Source: a virus. Taken from it: a stretch of DNA of 64,000 nt. The DNA is taken from positions 1 to 64,000 of the IMG/VR virus record IMGVR_UViG_3300047157_000152. One strand, 5' to 3'. The notes under the pieces are model-generated. The model searched no databases. It was not told the origin of the DNA and was given only the letters and a program-made list of their open reading frames with translations. The position numbers and the translations under genes are program-made. Below are positions 1 to 7,744 of the stretch, one piece after another. Every line of letters begins with the position of its first letter. The stretch's first letter is position 1.

Positions 1-897
1 TTCTATATCTTTAAAAGTTTTAACGTTTTCTAATGGTACAGGTCTTGCACCTTCAATACGTTTAACTAATTTATCCTTGCCATATTTGATTAAATAATCA
101 TTTGCATCTTTACAATCTTCAAACGTACTTAAGAAACAAACTTCAGCTCCAAGACGTCTAATAAGTTCTTGTTGTAAAGCTAAGCCTGGTTCATCATTAT
201 CTACTGCTAGTATTACTTTTTCTTTATCTTCAAAATAATCTATACAGTTATCTAAATAATCTAAGTTATTAGAATTTAGAGTTGCACCGTTAGGAACTGA
301 GATAGCATTTTTAATACCAGCTTCATGCAAAGCTAATACGTCCATCTCACCCTCAGTTATAATACAATGATCATAACCTACAATGCTGTTTATATTATAA
401 AATACTTTTTCAGCCCCTTTATATAACTTAAAATTCTTACGACCATCTCTGTATTTAACATTGATTAGTTCGTCACCCATTATATAATTAAACTGAATTG
501 TATTCTCGGACTTGCCGGTCTGTGGCATATACTCAGTACCCTCTGTGACCATAAGATCGTCGAGGGTTTTCTGAGATATTCCACGAGATTCAAACCATTT
601 AAAGACCTTAGACGTTATTTGTTTTGGGTCTACAACGTTTAACGCATCTGGACGTATATATGTCTTCTCAGATGATCCTTTACGTTGATACGTATGTAAT
701 TGAAATGATGAATCACAATGATGACAAGTACCCAGACCACGTTCCCAATCATAACTAGCACATTTAAGCTTTTGATTTTTCGGTTGCCTATCAGACGAAC
801 AAAGGGGACAAGTCCCCTGAGTTTTACCTACATCTAAATTATGTTGGTTGAACTGGTCGATTAAAAATCCATTAATCTCCGTACTGTTTACTTGCAT
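1..897 (-). CDS. DNA primase (T7 gp4/Twinkle-type), partial
   Basis: Primase part of a phage primase or primase-helicase, which lays RNA primers at the replication fork. The 299 visible residues start at the ATG at 897 and run off the left edge. Near the N-terminus there is a zinc-binding segment (CPLC, then CHHC about 30 residues later). A Toprim domain follows, with the EGEMD glutamate motif and a VDNDEPG aspartate motif, the pair that binds catalytic metal in DnaG/Twinkle primases. The helicase half, if present, would lie outside the window. The gene is last in a minus-strand replication and recombination run. Confidence 0.9.
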   Translation of the reverse strand, partial: MQVNSTEINGFLIDQFNQHNLDVGKTQGTCPLCSSDRQPKNQKLKCASYDWERGLGTCHHCDSSFQLHTYQRKGSSEKTYIRPDALNVVDPKQITSKVFKWFESRGISQKTLDDLMVTEGTEYMPQTGKSENTIQFNYIMGDELINVKYRDGRKNFKLYKGAEKVFYNINSIVGYDHCIITEGEMDVLALHEAGIKNAISVPNGATLNSNNLDYLDNCIDYFEDKEKVILAVDNDEPGLALQQELIRRLGAEVCFLSTFEDCKDANDYLIKYGKDKLVKRIEGARPVPLENVKTFKDIE

Positions 898-914
898 TTA
901 TTATTATTTAGTTA

Positions 915-1001
915 TTAATCACCGTCTCTGCAATCAGGACATATGTCGCAGAACAAATATTCGTCCTGCGTCATACCTTGTCCACACATCTCACATTCCA
1001 T
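915..1001 (-). CDS. 28-residue zinc-ribbon-like microprotein
   Basis: A very short ORF between the primase and SSB-like genes. Its ATG overlaps the TAA of the upstream gene (TAATG), the coupling seen throughout this operon. The product has five cysteines: MECEMCGQGM at the start and CDICPDC near the end. Two CxxC knuckles in so short a peptide suggest a single-zinc ribbon. I recognise no family. It could aid the neighbouring SSB or primase, but only the position suggests that. Confidence 0.55.
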   Translation of the reverse strand: MECEMCGQGMTQDEYLFCDICPDCRDGD

Positions 1002-1312
1002 TAAAATGGAAGATCATCTTCTATTGCTGCCGGAGCTGCTACAGGCTGTGAAGCTTGTTGCTGCGGGTTATCAAACTTTTTAACTTCTCCGTTGGTCCAT
1101 ACTAATTTTACATTACCTAAATATGTTTTGGCTTGTTTCGCTTCGCGTTCTTCTTTGCTCTGCGATACAATGACCGGACCTTGATTACCGAATTGATCAA
1201 GCTCATCATTAAGAGTAATACTGATAGGTAAATACTTACCTTTCTTACCAATGATGATTTTGTCTTTAGGTATTTCATTTAGGTTAATGCTTGCTGCTAA
1301 TATTAATGCCAT
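1001..1312 (-). CDS. Single-stranded DNA-binding protein-like
   Basis: A 103-residue protein, probably an OB-fold ssDNA-binding protein. The body is beta-rich (IIIGKKGKYLPISITLND, then TYLGNVKLVW). A short Q/A/P-rich linker leads to the acidic tip EDDLPF, which closely matches the DDxxPF tail that bacterial SSBs use to recruit replication and repair partners. It lies between primase and recombination genes, and its start overlaps the stop of the next gene upstream. It is shorter than bacterial SSB (about 170 residues) but usual for phages. The call rests mainly on tail, size and context. Confidence 0.7.
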   Translation of the reverse strand: MALILAASINLNEIPKDKIIIGKKGKYLPISITLNDELDQFGNQGPVIVSQSKEEREAKQAKTYLGNVKLVWTNGEVKKFDNPQQQASQPVAAPAAIEDDLPF

Positions 1313-1530
1313 TATACTGCTGTTTGAAATAAATTATTAAACATAGTTCTGAGTTCTGTAGTGCCTATGTTTGCACCTGTAGCTTGTAACCTTCTACGAA
1401 AGTTATCTGCTTTCTTGCTGTATGCATGTAATCCGTCTTTTGAATTGTTATTCGCATAAAATTCATTTGTTGGAAATGTCATTCCAGTCATTGCACATTG
1501 TTTTGCTGTTGCTTTTTTTCTTCTTGCCAT
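1312..1530 (-). CDS. Small basic protein, unknown function
   Basis: A 72-residue protein that opens with MARRKKATAKQ and carries one CAMTGM segment and basic patches (FRRRLQ). It sits between the SSB-like gene and the exonuclease, so a role in DNA metabolism is possible. I recognise no domain. Its stop overlaps the SSB-like start by one base, indicating translational coupling. Confidence 0.65.
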   Translation of the reverse strand: MARRKKATAKQCAMTGMTFPTNEFYANNNSKDGLHAYSKKADNFRRRLQATGANIGTTELRTMFNNLFQTAV

Positions 1531-1542
1531 AATAATGGGGTT

Positions 1543-2271
1543 TTAAAGGGTTTTACTAATAAAATATTGTTTCGGATCGAAACTGTCTGTCTTATAAAAC
1601 AGATCGTAAGCCTCAACGGCTCTTTTAACCTTGTCCTGCCCTGATTCATAGAATTTAGGGGAACAGTCGTATATACCTATTTGATGAGTCTTTTTGTCTA
1701 TAACAATAAACATAAACTCATAACCAAATAGACTACTATAAATATAAGCCTGACTGTCATAATTGTACTTAGAGGCTGAATATCTAAACTTCTGAAGATC
1801 TGCTGTCGTCTTTAAATCGATGATCAGTTTTTCGTCATGGTTTACAATATCAGCCTTACCTTTCCACATTTGACCTTCAAGCTCTATAATACCAGGTTGT
1901 TCATATTCAACATTACCTGTTATTAAGCTTTTACAAACATCGTTACTCATTATTTTTTCTCTCATTAATTCTATTGAATCAACTTCATGTTGTAACAGAC
2001 ATAGCTCTCCTCCAGCTACTTCTTTGTAGGCTTTAGTATTTCTAGTAGACGATTTCACAATCTTATACTTATCAAGCTTGTTAGGCTCTAGTATTGCTGT
2101 GTGAAAATAACCACCGACTAAAAATGCAGCCGATGGTGGTGACTGTTGTCCAAGCGCTAAAGGGTTGTTTAATAAAGCTGATATATCAGAATTACTAAGG
2201 TATTGTTTACCAAAGTCTCCGTAGTAATGTTCATCAATTTTAAGCTTATCTAACACCTCTTGTTTGTTCAT
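1543..2271 (-). CDS. PD-(D/E)XK exonuclease, RecE/Cas4-like
   Basis: Nuclease that would resect double-stranded ends to supply single strands for the annealing protein encoded next to it. The 242 residues show the RecB/RecE-family signature: His57 in GGYFHTAILEP, Asp141 in GKADIV, the Asp152-x-Lys154 core in IIDLKTT, and a QxxxY motif at about 174-178. The ERF gene lies two bases upstream, a typical exonuclease/annealase pair as in lambda exo-bet or RecET. It probably takes part in repair, replication restart and exchange between phages. Confidence 0.85.
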   Translation of the reverse strand: MNKQEVLDKLKIDEHYYGDFGKQYLSNSDISALLNNPLALGQQSPPSAAFLVGGYFHTAILEPNKLDKYKIVKSSTRNTKAYKEVAGGELCLLQHEVDSIELMREKIMSNDVCKSLITGNVEYEQPGIIELEGQMWKGKADIVNHDEKLIIDLKTTADLQKFRYSASKYNYDSQAYIYSSLFGYEFMFIVIDKKTHQIGIYDCSPKFYESGQDKVKRAVEAYDLFYKTDSFDPKQYFISKTL

Positions 2272-2272
2272 A

Positions 2273-2779
2273 CTATAATGTTATTTGTTTTTCAATTTCA
2301 GGAGTTACATTATATTTCTTTTTGATAGCATCGAGCTTTCCACCGGCTTGTACAAAGTCTTTAGCTTTTTGTATAGCTGCTTTGTTCATAGGTAAACCAT
2401 TGGTTGCATCAGCATCTTTGGTATCATCAATTAGGAATAAATTACCTAATGCATATTTCTTCCCGTAACTTGAAGCAGTACCGAACTGTTGTGGTGTTTG
2501 CATACCTTTTTGATTAAGATCAACACCAACTAATGCTGTAGCATTTAAAGTGTTTTCTCCATCAGATATTGTTGCACAACTTTCAATAATAGGCACAGGG
2601 TTAGTCTCAACTAAATTTTCATTAATTGTTACTGTTACTCCTAATTCTAATAAATAGGGTTTTGTTGCTTCAAGGATGTCTTCGGCAGATCGGAAGTAAT
2701 ATTTGCCGAACGAATTAAATCTACTCTTTTTCGATTTAAATTTGGTCTGGATTGTGGCCAGTTTTTGGTTTAAGGTCAT
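2273..2779 (-). CDS. erf: ERF-family single-strand annealing protein
   Basis: A 168-residue recombinase of the ERF superfamily, known from P22 Erf, which anneals complementary single strands. The family signature is clear in the second half: QQFGTASSYGKKYAL followed by LFLIDDTKDADAT. The N-terminus (LATIQTKFKSKKS, then YYFRSAEDILEATKPYL) also fits. It precedes the exonuclease gene in the operon, so the two form a homologous recombination module. Shared segments in the fibre genes of this phage are possible substrates (inference). Confidence 0.88.
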   Translation of the reverse strand: MTLNQKLATIQTKFKSKKSRFNSFGKYYFRSAEDILEATKPYLLELGVTVTINENLVETNPVPIIESCATISDGENTLNATALVGVDLNQKGMQTPQQFGTASSYGKKYALGNLFLIDDTKDADATNGLPMNKAAIQKAKDFVQAGGKLDAIKKKYNVTPEIEKQITL

Positions 2780-2822
2780 AGTTATATAATTACATATTTA
2801 AATTAAGTTTTACATAAGTAAA

Positions 2823-3584
2823 CTACAGATAATCAAGCACTTGCGAGTGATCAACACTATCAATTAGCTTATCTACAGCTTGCTTTTTTAGCTCTGAAAC
2901 ACGTACATAAGCACTGCTTCCTTCGATGTTTAATATCTCTGCTATTTTGTTAGCCGAATGCTTTTCGCAGTCTAAACCATAGCTTAATCTTAACACATCA
3001 AACTCACGTTCATTAAGATGTCGTTTTAACAAACCAGTTAAATAAACATTTAACAAACCTATATTATAAGGCTCTGATTTGTCTGCTATTTGATAGATCA
3101 TAGACTCTTCATCGTCTTTAGGTTTTTCATCTATAGATAAAAACATACTATTAAAAAACATCGCAACCATTTTGTGGTCCTTGCCATTGTCTTTGCGTAT
3201 TTCATTTAGCTTATGTTCAGGTATTCTTATATCACCTCTATTTTTGTCAACAGCACGTCTGATACCACCTTTAATACGTTTAGACAAAAAAGACTTTAAT
3301 GTTTTTAACATATCATCTTCGTCGCCTACAACTCTAGCCCAGTCTATTCTACGTATAGCTTTAGTTAAGTTTAAGTTACCTTCTTGTATTATATCATTAA
3401 TACTCATAACACCTGAAGCTTGTTGTGTTGTAGCAAACTTACGGCCTATATTTTCTACAAGAGGTAGGAATCTATATGTTAACTGTTTCTCTGTTAGTTC
3501 ATTTAATGGTATTTCTTCATCAGGTTGACAAGCAATAACATCTTTTTTATATCTAACATAATTAGGTACGTTATATTTTTTCAT
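2823..3584 (-). CDS. Phage RNA polymerase sigma factor (sigma-70 family)
   Basis: A 253-residue sigma factor that would direct host RNA polymerase to phage promoters. Region 2 is recognisable at about 64-78 (DIIQEGNLNLTKAI, the core-binding and -10 helix). Region 4 lies at about 192-243, with LNEREFDVLRLSYGL and a helix-turn-helix (SANKIAEILNI) for -35 recognition. A basic linker (KRIKGGIRRAV) lies between. The first 14 bases overlap the upstream helix-turn-helix gene. A natural target set is the seven-copy 30-bp element at 6.5-11.35 kb; this link is an inference. Confidence 0.85.
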   Translation of the reverse strand: MKKYNVPNYVRYKKDVIACQPDEEIPLNELTEKQLTYRFLPLVENIGRKFATTQQASGVMSINDIIQEGNLNLTKAIRRIDWARVVGDEDDMLKTLKSFLSKRIKGGIRRAVDKNRGDIRIPEHKLNEIRKDNGKDHKMVAMFFNSMFLSIDEKPKDDEESMIYQIADKSEPYNIGLLNVYLTGLLKRHLNEREFDVLRLSYGLDCEKHSANKIAEILNIEGSSAYVRVSELKKQAVDKLIDSVDHSQVLDYL

Positions 3585-4215
3585 TTTCCATATTTAAAAG
3601 TTCTTTTTCTTTTTTAAGTTCATAGCCCATATTTCTATGTATTGTTCTAACAGAACATTTAAGTGTTGAGGCTAGTTTTGTAATAGTTATTTTTTGGTTC
3701 ATGTCATTAATATCTAGCATGCATTGGTATATGTCATCTTGATGTATACGTTTAGTTTTACCTATTAACTGTCCAACTATAGTTAATTTTTCTGACAATG
3801 TTAAACCGCTATTGTCATTAAATATTACTTTTCTTAGTTTGTTTTTAGGTGGTTCTTCTAAATCACACATGCTAACATCATATATCATTCGTTTTAATAA
3901 CTCTGCAGGTATATCAAACGCAATAAATCCATATTTATAATTTGCTATAGTCTCTGCTAAGGCAGTAAACTTATTCATATCAAGTTTAGGATTTAAATAC
4001 CACAATACTAACAAATGCCATTTTAAACTTTTGTATGTAGTTATTTTAGCTTTACTACGAAACAAATCATAGCATTCGTAAGTACCATCTTCATAAAACT
4101 TACCGTATTCAAATTCTAAGGTAGGTTTATCAGTGATAGGGTTACGTCTGTATACAATCCGCCTCTTGTTGAGATATTGTAAATAACGCGGTATTGATAC
4201 GTAGTTGTGTGACAT
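3571..4215 (-). CDS. Helix-turn-helix protein next to sigma factor
   Basis: A 214-residue protein whose C-terminal part (about 170-200) reads as a helix-turn-helix: KITITKLASTLKCSVRTIHRNM. The N-terminal half is basic and aromatic (RYLQYLNKRRIVYRRNP). It overlaps the sigma gene by 14 bases and shares a TAATG junction with the 41-residue gene upstream. It may be a transcription regulator or a replication initiator-like protein. I recognise no named family. Confidence 0.65.
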   Translation of the reverse strand: MSHNYVSIPRYLQYLNKRRIVYRRNPITDKPTLEFEYGKFYEDGTYECYDLFRSKAKITTYKSLKWHLLVLWYLNPKLDMNKFTALAETIANYKYGFIAFDIPAELLKRMIYDVSMCDLEEPPKNKLRKVIFNDNSGLTLSEKLTIVGQLIGKTKRIHQDDIYQCMLDINDMNQKITITKLASTLKCSVRTIHRNMGYELKKEKELLNMENEKI

Positions 4216-4340
4216 TAGCCTCTTACTCTCTTATTATTAGACCTATTGTCACGTTTTGGCTTTTGAAAAGCTTTAACTTTTGTTTTTATTTTAAAAACAT
4301 CTGATGACATTAAATGTTTTACATTAGTTACTGTGCTCAT
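4215..4340 (-). CDS. 41-residue basic peptide
   Basis: Short ORF starting at the ATG at 4340 and ending at a TAA that overlaps the ATG of the helix-turn-helix gene. The product ends with a run of Lys, Arg and Asn (FQKPKRDNRSNNKRVRG), suggesting nucleic-acid contact. It overlaps the end of the upstream secreted-protein gene by 17 bases. The tight overlaps on both sides support it as a real gene. Function unknown. Confidence 0.5.
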   Translation of the reverse strand: MSTVTNVKHLMSSDVFKIKTKVKAFQKPKRDNRSNNKRVRG

Positions 4341-4674
4341 ATAATTTAATTTTTACGTTAGTCCATTTACCTCCCTTCATTGTCTCGTCGACCAGGAAAT
4401 CTATTCTATTTGTCCATCTTTTATTCATTCTATCTCTTATGACCCAAAGGCCATTCATATCACCTGCATTACTAATAACAACTACTGTATTCATTTTAAA
4501 ACCTTTAGCTTCAAGATCCCGAGATACAGCAATTATTCTGTGTATCTCAGGGTTGTTCATATTGATTTTAAAATTTGTAGCTGTTCTATCAGGCGTACTG
4601 TCTGTCTGAGACGGTGTTGCGTGATATATCGTAGCGGTCACAGTCAAAAGGGTACTTAGTATAAGGTTTTTCAT
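4324..4674 (-). CDS. Secreted 3D/RlpA-like small protein
   Basis: A 116-residue protein with a probable signal peptide (MKNLILSTLLTVTATIYHA). The mature part contains MNTVVVISNAGDMNG, VIRDRMNKR and TNRIDFLV. The three spaced aspartates and double-psi barrel-like pattern resemble the 3D domain of secreted cell-wall proteins (MltA/RlpA fold). If right, it acts on or binds peptidoglycan, perhaps in release or superinfection control. The signal peptide is encoded inside the last 86 bases of the upstream gene in another frame, an unusually long overlap. Confidence 0.5.
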   Translation of the reverse strand: MKNLILSTLLTVTATIYHATPSQTDSTPDRTATNFKINMNNPEIHRIIAVSRDLEAKGFKMNTVVVISNAGDMNGLWVIRDRMNKRWTNRIDFLVDETMKGGKWTNVKIKLYEHSN

Positions 4675-5125
4675 TTTTATTAATTATAGTTTTCTTATCA
4701 TTAATATAGTAATTCCAATAAGCTTTAACAGAATTACCTTCAACTTTATATTCATCAGGCATACATTGTGGCGGTTGTGTAAAACCGGTATGTAATATAC
4801 CACCTGGATATTTAGCTAATGGTTTTTTACATTTAGTAATACTCATATGTATTTTACCATAACGCTTAGTATACTCATCGCCAAGTGCAAGCATGTAATG
4901 GTATAGCCAATAATAGTTTTGACCAGACTGTCTAGCCCATATGGTAGACGGATGATTTACATGCGCTTTCTTATAAGGTATATCCTCACATTCATAATCG
5001 AGGTTATACATGCGATGAGCGGTACATAGCATTTGTGCTGCTTCGAGTATCATCTTAACTTTATGTTTGTCATAATGATAAGCGGCAGCTTCATAAGGGT
5101 CAGGGTGTAAGTAAAATATATTCAT
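4589..5125 (-). CDS. Conserved phage protein (MNIFYLxPDP family)
   Basis: A 178-residue protein opening MNIFYLHPDP with AAAYHYDKHKVKMILEAAQ next. This N-terminus recurs in many marine and other phages. The pattern of conserved His, Asp, Lys and Glu (YDKHKVKMILE, NHPSTIWARQS) suggests an enzyme, but I know of no established function. Its ATG overlaps the stop of the 33-residue gene upstream (ATGA). It lies between the ligase and the secreted protein gene. Confidence 0.7.
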   Translation of the reverse strand: MNIFYLHPDPYEAAAYHYDKHKVKMILEAAQMLCTAHRMYNLDYECEDIPYKKAHVNHPSTIWARQSGQNYYWLYHYMLALGDEYTKRYGKIHMSITKCKKPLAKYPGGILHTGFTQPPQCMPDEYKVEGNSVKAYWNYYINDKKTIINKNEKPYTKYPFDCDRYDISRNTVSDRQYA

Positions 5126-5223
5126 GTCTTATTCACCCTGTTGTAATGTTGATCAAGTAGCATATTGGCAACTTCTATGCTGATCATATTGTCGTTATAC
5201 AATTGCCATACTAGCTTACTCAT
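5122..5223 (-). CDS. 33-residue peptide between ligase and next gene
   Basis: Short ORF overlapping the ligase stop by 8 bases at its start and the next gene's ATG (ATGA) at its end. The product (MSKLVWQLYNDNMISIEVAN and 13 more residues) looks like one or two short helices, faintly like half of a helix-turn-helix. No family recognised. Support comes from the double overlap in a tightly packed operon. Confidence 0.45.
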   Translation of the reverse strand: MSKLVWQLYNDNMISIEVANMLLDQHYNRVNKT

Positions 5224-6070
5224 AGTTACGAATAGTTTTAAACAATGGGTGTCTGTAACTACCGTACTGAGTACGTTCGAAATAAGTAAACGTAGCTCGT
5301 TTGCCTATGTAGTCATGAATATTTTTAAGTATATTAGCTAGATCTTTGTAGTTGTAGCCTTTACCTGGAGGACAACCAAACTCTATGCCATCATCATCTT
5401 GCATTAAGAACTTGCCAAGAGTACCTTCACGTTTACCTTTGCCAATTTCGTAACCTACAATTGTAGCTTCGGTGTCATTAAAGTCTTTAAACTTTTGTAA
5501 GTTGTAAGATCGTTTTTGCTGATAAGGTTTGTCTAGACGTAGTATAGAGCCTTCGTAACCGTTATTTAGATTATACTGATGTCTTAACTGTGCAGAGTCT
5601 TTAGAATTAACTAGAGTAGTTTCTACATATTTAATACAGTAGTTGTACATATCAGAACAAGCTAGTTGATCAGATCTGTAACTGTAAGGCTTGTCCATTA
5701 CTGTTTCTATATAGTCATAGCAATGAAACTGTATTAGCCTTTCAGCTTCAGCTTTATCAGCATCAGTTGGTTTTTGTTTTCTAACTAATGATATGATCTT
5801 TTCGAAGTCATCTTTAAGATCATGGTTGTATAATTCACCGTCTAGTACGACATCTACATTAGCATAGTCAAAGAAAAATTTGTTTAACGATAGTTTAATG
5901 TGTTCAAGATTGTGAAATTCTTTACCTGTACGTGAGAAACATCTAATGTTTTCTTTGTCGTCGACGTATATAACACACCTTACGCCGTCAAGCTTAGGTT
6001 GAATGTATACTTTCTCGGACCAGTCGACAGGTTTTTTGTCTACTTTGTATGCGAGCATTGGTTTAATCAT
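5216..6070 (-). CDS. ATP-dependent DNA ligase
   Basis: A 284-residue ligase that seals nicks using ATP. The nucleotidyltransferase domain is clear: motif I IQPKLDGVR with the adenylated Lys26, then CFSRTGKEF, LDGELYN, EGSILRLDKPYQ and the motif V lysines in LQKFKDF. A short OB-fold domain follows (ATIVGYEIGKGKREGTLGKF). The size matches minimal phage and Chlorella-virus-type ligases. It belongs to the replication and repair operon and overlaps the gene upstream by 4 bases. Confidence 0.93.
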   Translation of the reverse strand: MIKPMLAYKVDKKPVDWSEKVYIQPKLDGVRCVIYVDDKENIRCFSRTGKEFHNLEHIKLSLNKFFFDYANVDVVLDGELYNHDLKDDFEKIISLVRKQKPTDADKAEAERLIQFHCYDYIETVMDKPYSYRSDQLACSDMYNYCIKYVETTLVNSKDSAQLRHQYNLNNGYEGSILRLDKPYQQKRSYNLQKFKDFNDTEATIVGYEIGKGKREGTLGKFLMQDDDGIEFGCPPGKGYNYKDLANILKNIHDYIGKRATFTYFERTQYGSYRHPLFKTIRNYE

Positions 6071-6336
6071 AATTTATCTATTTTATTTTGTAATTGGGTT
6101 ATTTTTCTTTTCATTATTTCTGCTTTTTCATACTCTTCATCATCAACAAATTTGTTTTGAAGTGTACAAAGCCTACCGAGTTCATCTTGCAATATTTCTC
6201 TATCAGTCAATGACTCAGGTGTTATCTCTTCGTCTACATATTTAATACCATATGTAGCAGTGTCAGGGTTTATAAACTCCTGATATAGATCGAATTTAAT
6301 TCTATCTAGTAACTTTTCGTATTCTTTTTCTGTCAT
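6067..6336 (-). CDS. Small protein with UVR-like helical motif
   Basis: An 89-residue mostly helical protein. Residues about 51-88 (LGRLCTLQNKFVDDEEYEKA, then MKRKITQLQNKI) resemble the UVR motif by which UvrB and UvrC pair. No catalytic domain is present, so it may be a partner protein or a plain helical hairpin. It overlaps the ligase start and is itself overlapped by the next gene, so all three are co-translated. Confidence 0.55.
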   Translation of the reverse strand: MTEKEYEKLLDRIKFDLYQEFINPDTATYGIKYVDEEITPESLTDREILQDELGRLCTLQNKFVDDEEYEKAEIMKRKITQLQNKIDKL

Positions 6337-6509
6337 TAATAAGGTAATTTTTTAGGATTAGCTAAGAAGTATCTTATATCAGATAGTTGTTCTTCTAATG
6401 TTTCAATACGTACTAGCATTTGTTTTAATGTGTATTTTTCACCGTCCATATGTGATTTAACACCACCTGTAAGGTTACCTATATCCACGATTGTATCTTG
6501 TTTAAACAT
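6336..6509 (-). CDS. 57-residue coiled-coil protein
   Basis: I place the start at the ATG at 6509 rather than 6527, because the extra residues MMDNNN are only the translation of promoter element A (GGATAATAATAAT). The product has a C-terminal heptad pattern (LKQMLVRIETLEEQLSDIRY). No family recognised. The start codon lies 6 bases downstream of the element's -10-like box. Confidence 0.6.
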   Translation of the reverse strand: MFKQDTIVDIGNLTGGVKSHMDGEKYTLKQMLVRIETLEEQLSDIRYFLANPKKLPY

Positions 6510-6515
6510 ATTATT

Positions 6516-6545
6516 ATTATCCATCATGTTTCGTATTTAGTTTGT
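6516..6545 (-). promoter_or_regulatory. Promoter-like element, copy A
   Basis: ACAAACTAAATACGA, 8 bases, then GGATAAT, followed 6 bases later by the ATG at 6509. Reads as a -35-like CAAACT, 17-base spacer and -10-like GATAAT. It forms the last codons and stop of the 168-residue gene (NYKLNT..G stop). Confidence 0.65.
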
Positions 6546-7023
6546 AATTTTCTTCTGCATGACTATCTACTAAAAACTTTTCAGTCCAGTTAGTATAGCC
6601 CATGTTTTTCTGCTTATATCTATATATAAGTTTATCAGGTGTGCCAACAAATTCGCAAACGTTAGTGTATTGATTATAAGCACTTAACCATACATCAGGC
6701 TTACCTGTCCATATAATCCACGTATATTCATGATCTACAGCGTCAACATTAGGATATAAGTATTGACTATTGTAGTGAAAGTCATGTACTAAATGTGATG
6801 CTATTCTTGAGCCATCACCAAAGTTAGTAAAACCTCTGTATTCTTGCATGTGTTTAATCCAGTTTGCAAGCTCTATGCCTCTCCACTCAGGATAACCGTC
6901 GTGGTGCAGATACATATGAACATAAGCTTTATCACTTACCAATTGAGGTTTAAGTGCAAAGCCTGCTTCATGATCTTCTGCGTGTGACCTATCGATCACT
7001 AGTGTCATATTTCTTGTACTCAT
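6517..7023 (-). CDS. Conserved phage protein, unknown function
   Basis: A 168-residue protein starting MSTRNMTLVIDRS, rich in His, Tyr and Trp (YVHMYLHHDGYPEWRG, YTWIIWTGKPDVW). I recognise the YVHxDGYPEW type of N-terminus from other phage hypothetical proteins but no function is known to me. The final residues, NYKLNTKHDG, are coded by regulatory element A, so the natural C-terminus may have been replaced by the element. Its start overlaps the stop of the membrane-protein gene upstream. Confidence 0.65.
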   Translation of the reverse strand: MSTRNMTLVIDRSHAEDHEAGFALKPQLVSDKAYVHMYLHHDGYPEWRGIELANWIKHMQEYRGFTNFGDGSRIASHLVHDFHYNSQYLYPNVDAVDHEYTWIIWTGKPDVWLSAYNQYTNVCEFVGTPDKLIYRYKQKNMGYTNWTEKFLVDSHAEENYKLNTKHDG

Positions 7024-7184
7024 TATACTAGTTCTTCACCTATACTGACTATTTCAGCGATTATTAATACTGCTACACCTATTGGCAATGATGACAATAG
7101 GATGCTAAAGCCCATGACTCTAATCACTGACTTAGCTAAACTCACCTTAAAATGAGGTGTAAGTTTACTTTTAAATCTACTCAT
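7023..7184 (-). CDS. 53-residue single-pass membrane protein
   Basis: Short ORF with a basic N-terminus (MSRFKSKLTPHFK) and one strong hydrophobic segment (VMGFSILLSSLPIGVAVLII), followed by a short acidic tail. It would sit in the inner membrane with the N-terminus inside. Its ATG follows AATAATAATAAT, the same start context as its neighbours, downstream of tRNA-Gln. Stop overlaps the next start. Confidence 0.55.
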   Translation of the reverse strand: MSRFKSKLTPHFKVSLAKSVIRVMGFSILLSSLPIGVAVLIIAEIVSIGEELV

Positions 7185-7191
7185 ATTATTA

Positions 7192-7208
7192 TTATTTAAT
7201 GTTAGTTG
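7192..7208 (-). repeat. 17-bp repeat at the 3' end of tRNA-Gln
   Basis: ttatttaatgttagttg (plus-strand reading) occurs identically at 8241-8257, directly at the 3' end of the tRNA-Met gene. It may be a processing signal for tRNA 3' ends, since no CCA is encoded, or a mark of tRNA gene duplication. Confidence 0.6.
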
Positions 7209-7278
7209 ACTCGCCAGGGCTCGAACCTGGACTCTTCTGGACCAAAACCAGACGTGTTGCCAATTACACCACGAGTCA
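7206..7278 (-). tRNA. tRNA-Gln (anticodon TTG)
   Basis: 73 nt. A 7-bp acceptor stem TGACTCG/CGAGTCA (U1-A72, as usual in tRNA-Gln), anticodon stem TCTGG/CCAGA around loop TTTTGGT, and T-arm TCCAG-GTTCGAG-CCCTGG type with TTCGA. Discriminator A; CCA is not encoded and must be added by an enzyme. Reads CAA codons, which AT-rich phage genes use often. Confidence 0.92.
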
Positions 7279-7283
7279 TTATG

Positions 7284-7514
7284 CTAATCTAATAGCACTT
7301 GGTAAGCTTTAGGATTAGCTTTTCTAAACCAATCTAAGCCTTTTCTTGTTAAATCGTACTTTTGTACGAGTTGTGAACCCATAATTAAGTCATACATACT
7401 TAATTCTAAGTTGTTTAGTTCGTAGGTGTCGCCTGAAAAAGGGTTTGTCACTGTTTCGCCTTTGTCGTATATCGTACCGTCGAACCATTTAGGTAATGTT
7501 GTTTTGTTTTTCAT
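7284..7514 (-). CDS. 76-residue protein, unknown function
   Basis: MKNKTTLPKWFDGTIYDKGE start; the second half (YDLIMGSQLVQKYDLTRKGL, then WFRKANPKAY) looks helical. It resembles small conserved phage proteins with a 'KW..G..Y..G..V.NPFSG..YELN' pattern, but I cannot assign a role. It overlaps the next gene upstream by 26 bases and lies just upstream of tRNA-Gln in transcription order. Confidence 0.6.
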   Translation of the reverse strand: MKNKTTLPKWFDGTIYDKGETVTNPFSGDTYELNNLELSMYDLIMGSQLVQKYDLTRKGLDWFRKANPKAYQVLLD

Positions 7515-7743
7515 AATCTAAGTAATCTATTCTTTCGTGATCTATTTCTATTAATTTTGCTATGTAATCCCACACTTCACGTTGTTGTTTTGTGTGTCTC
7601 AATACACCTTCTAGTTGGTCTATTGTTATAAAAGGCGTGTTATCATCTTTTATTTCTTGCTTTAGCCTGCTAATGTCAGTGTCTAGACTGTATACATTAG
7701 CAAATGCTTTGTCATGTGCTAAGTTTTTTACTCTTGTAGTCAT
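7489..7743 (-). CDS. 84-residue helical protein, unknown function
   Basis: Predicted mostly helical, with charged heptad-like stretches (DISRLKQEIKDDN, LRHTKQQREVWDYIAKLIEI). No known domain. Overlaps the downstream gene by 26 bases and lies one base from the gene upstream, so it is part of the same transcript as element B's gene. Confidence 0.6.
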   Translation of the reverse strand: MTTRVKNLAHDKAFANVYSLDTDISRLKQEIKDDNTPFITIDQLEGVLRHTKQQREVWDYIAKLIEIDHERIDYLDYEKQNNIT

Positions 7744-7744
7744 A

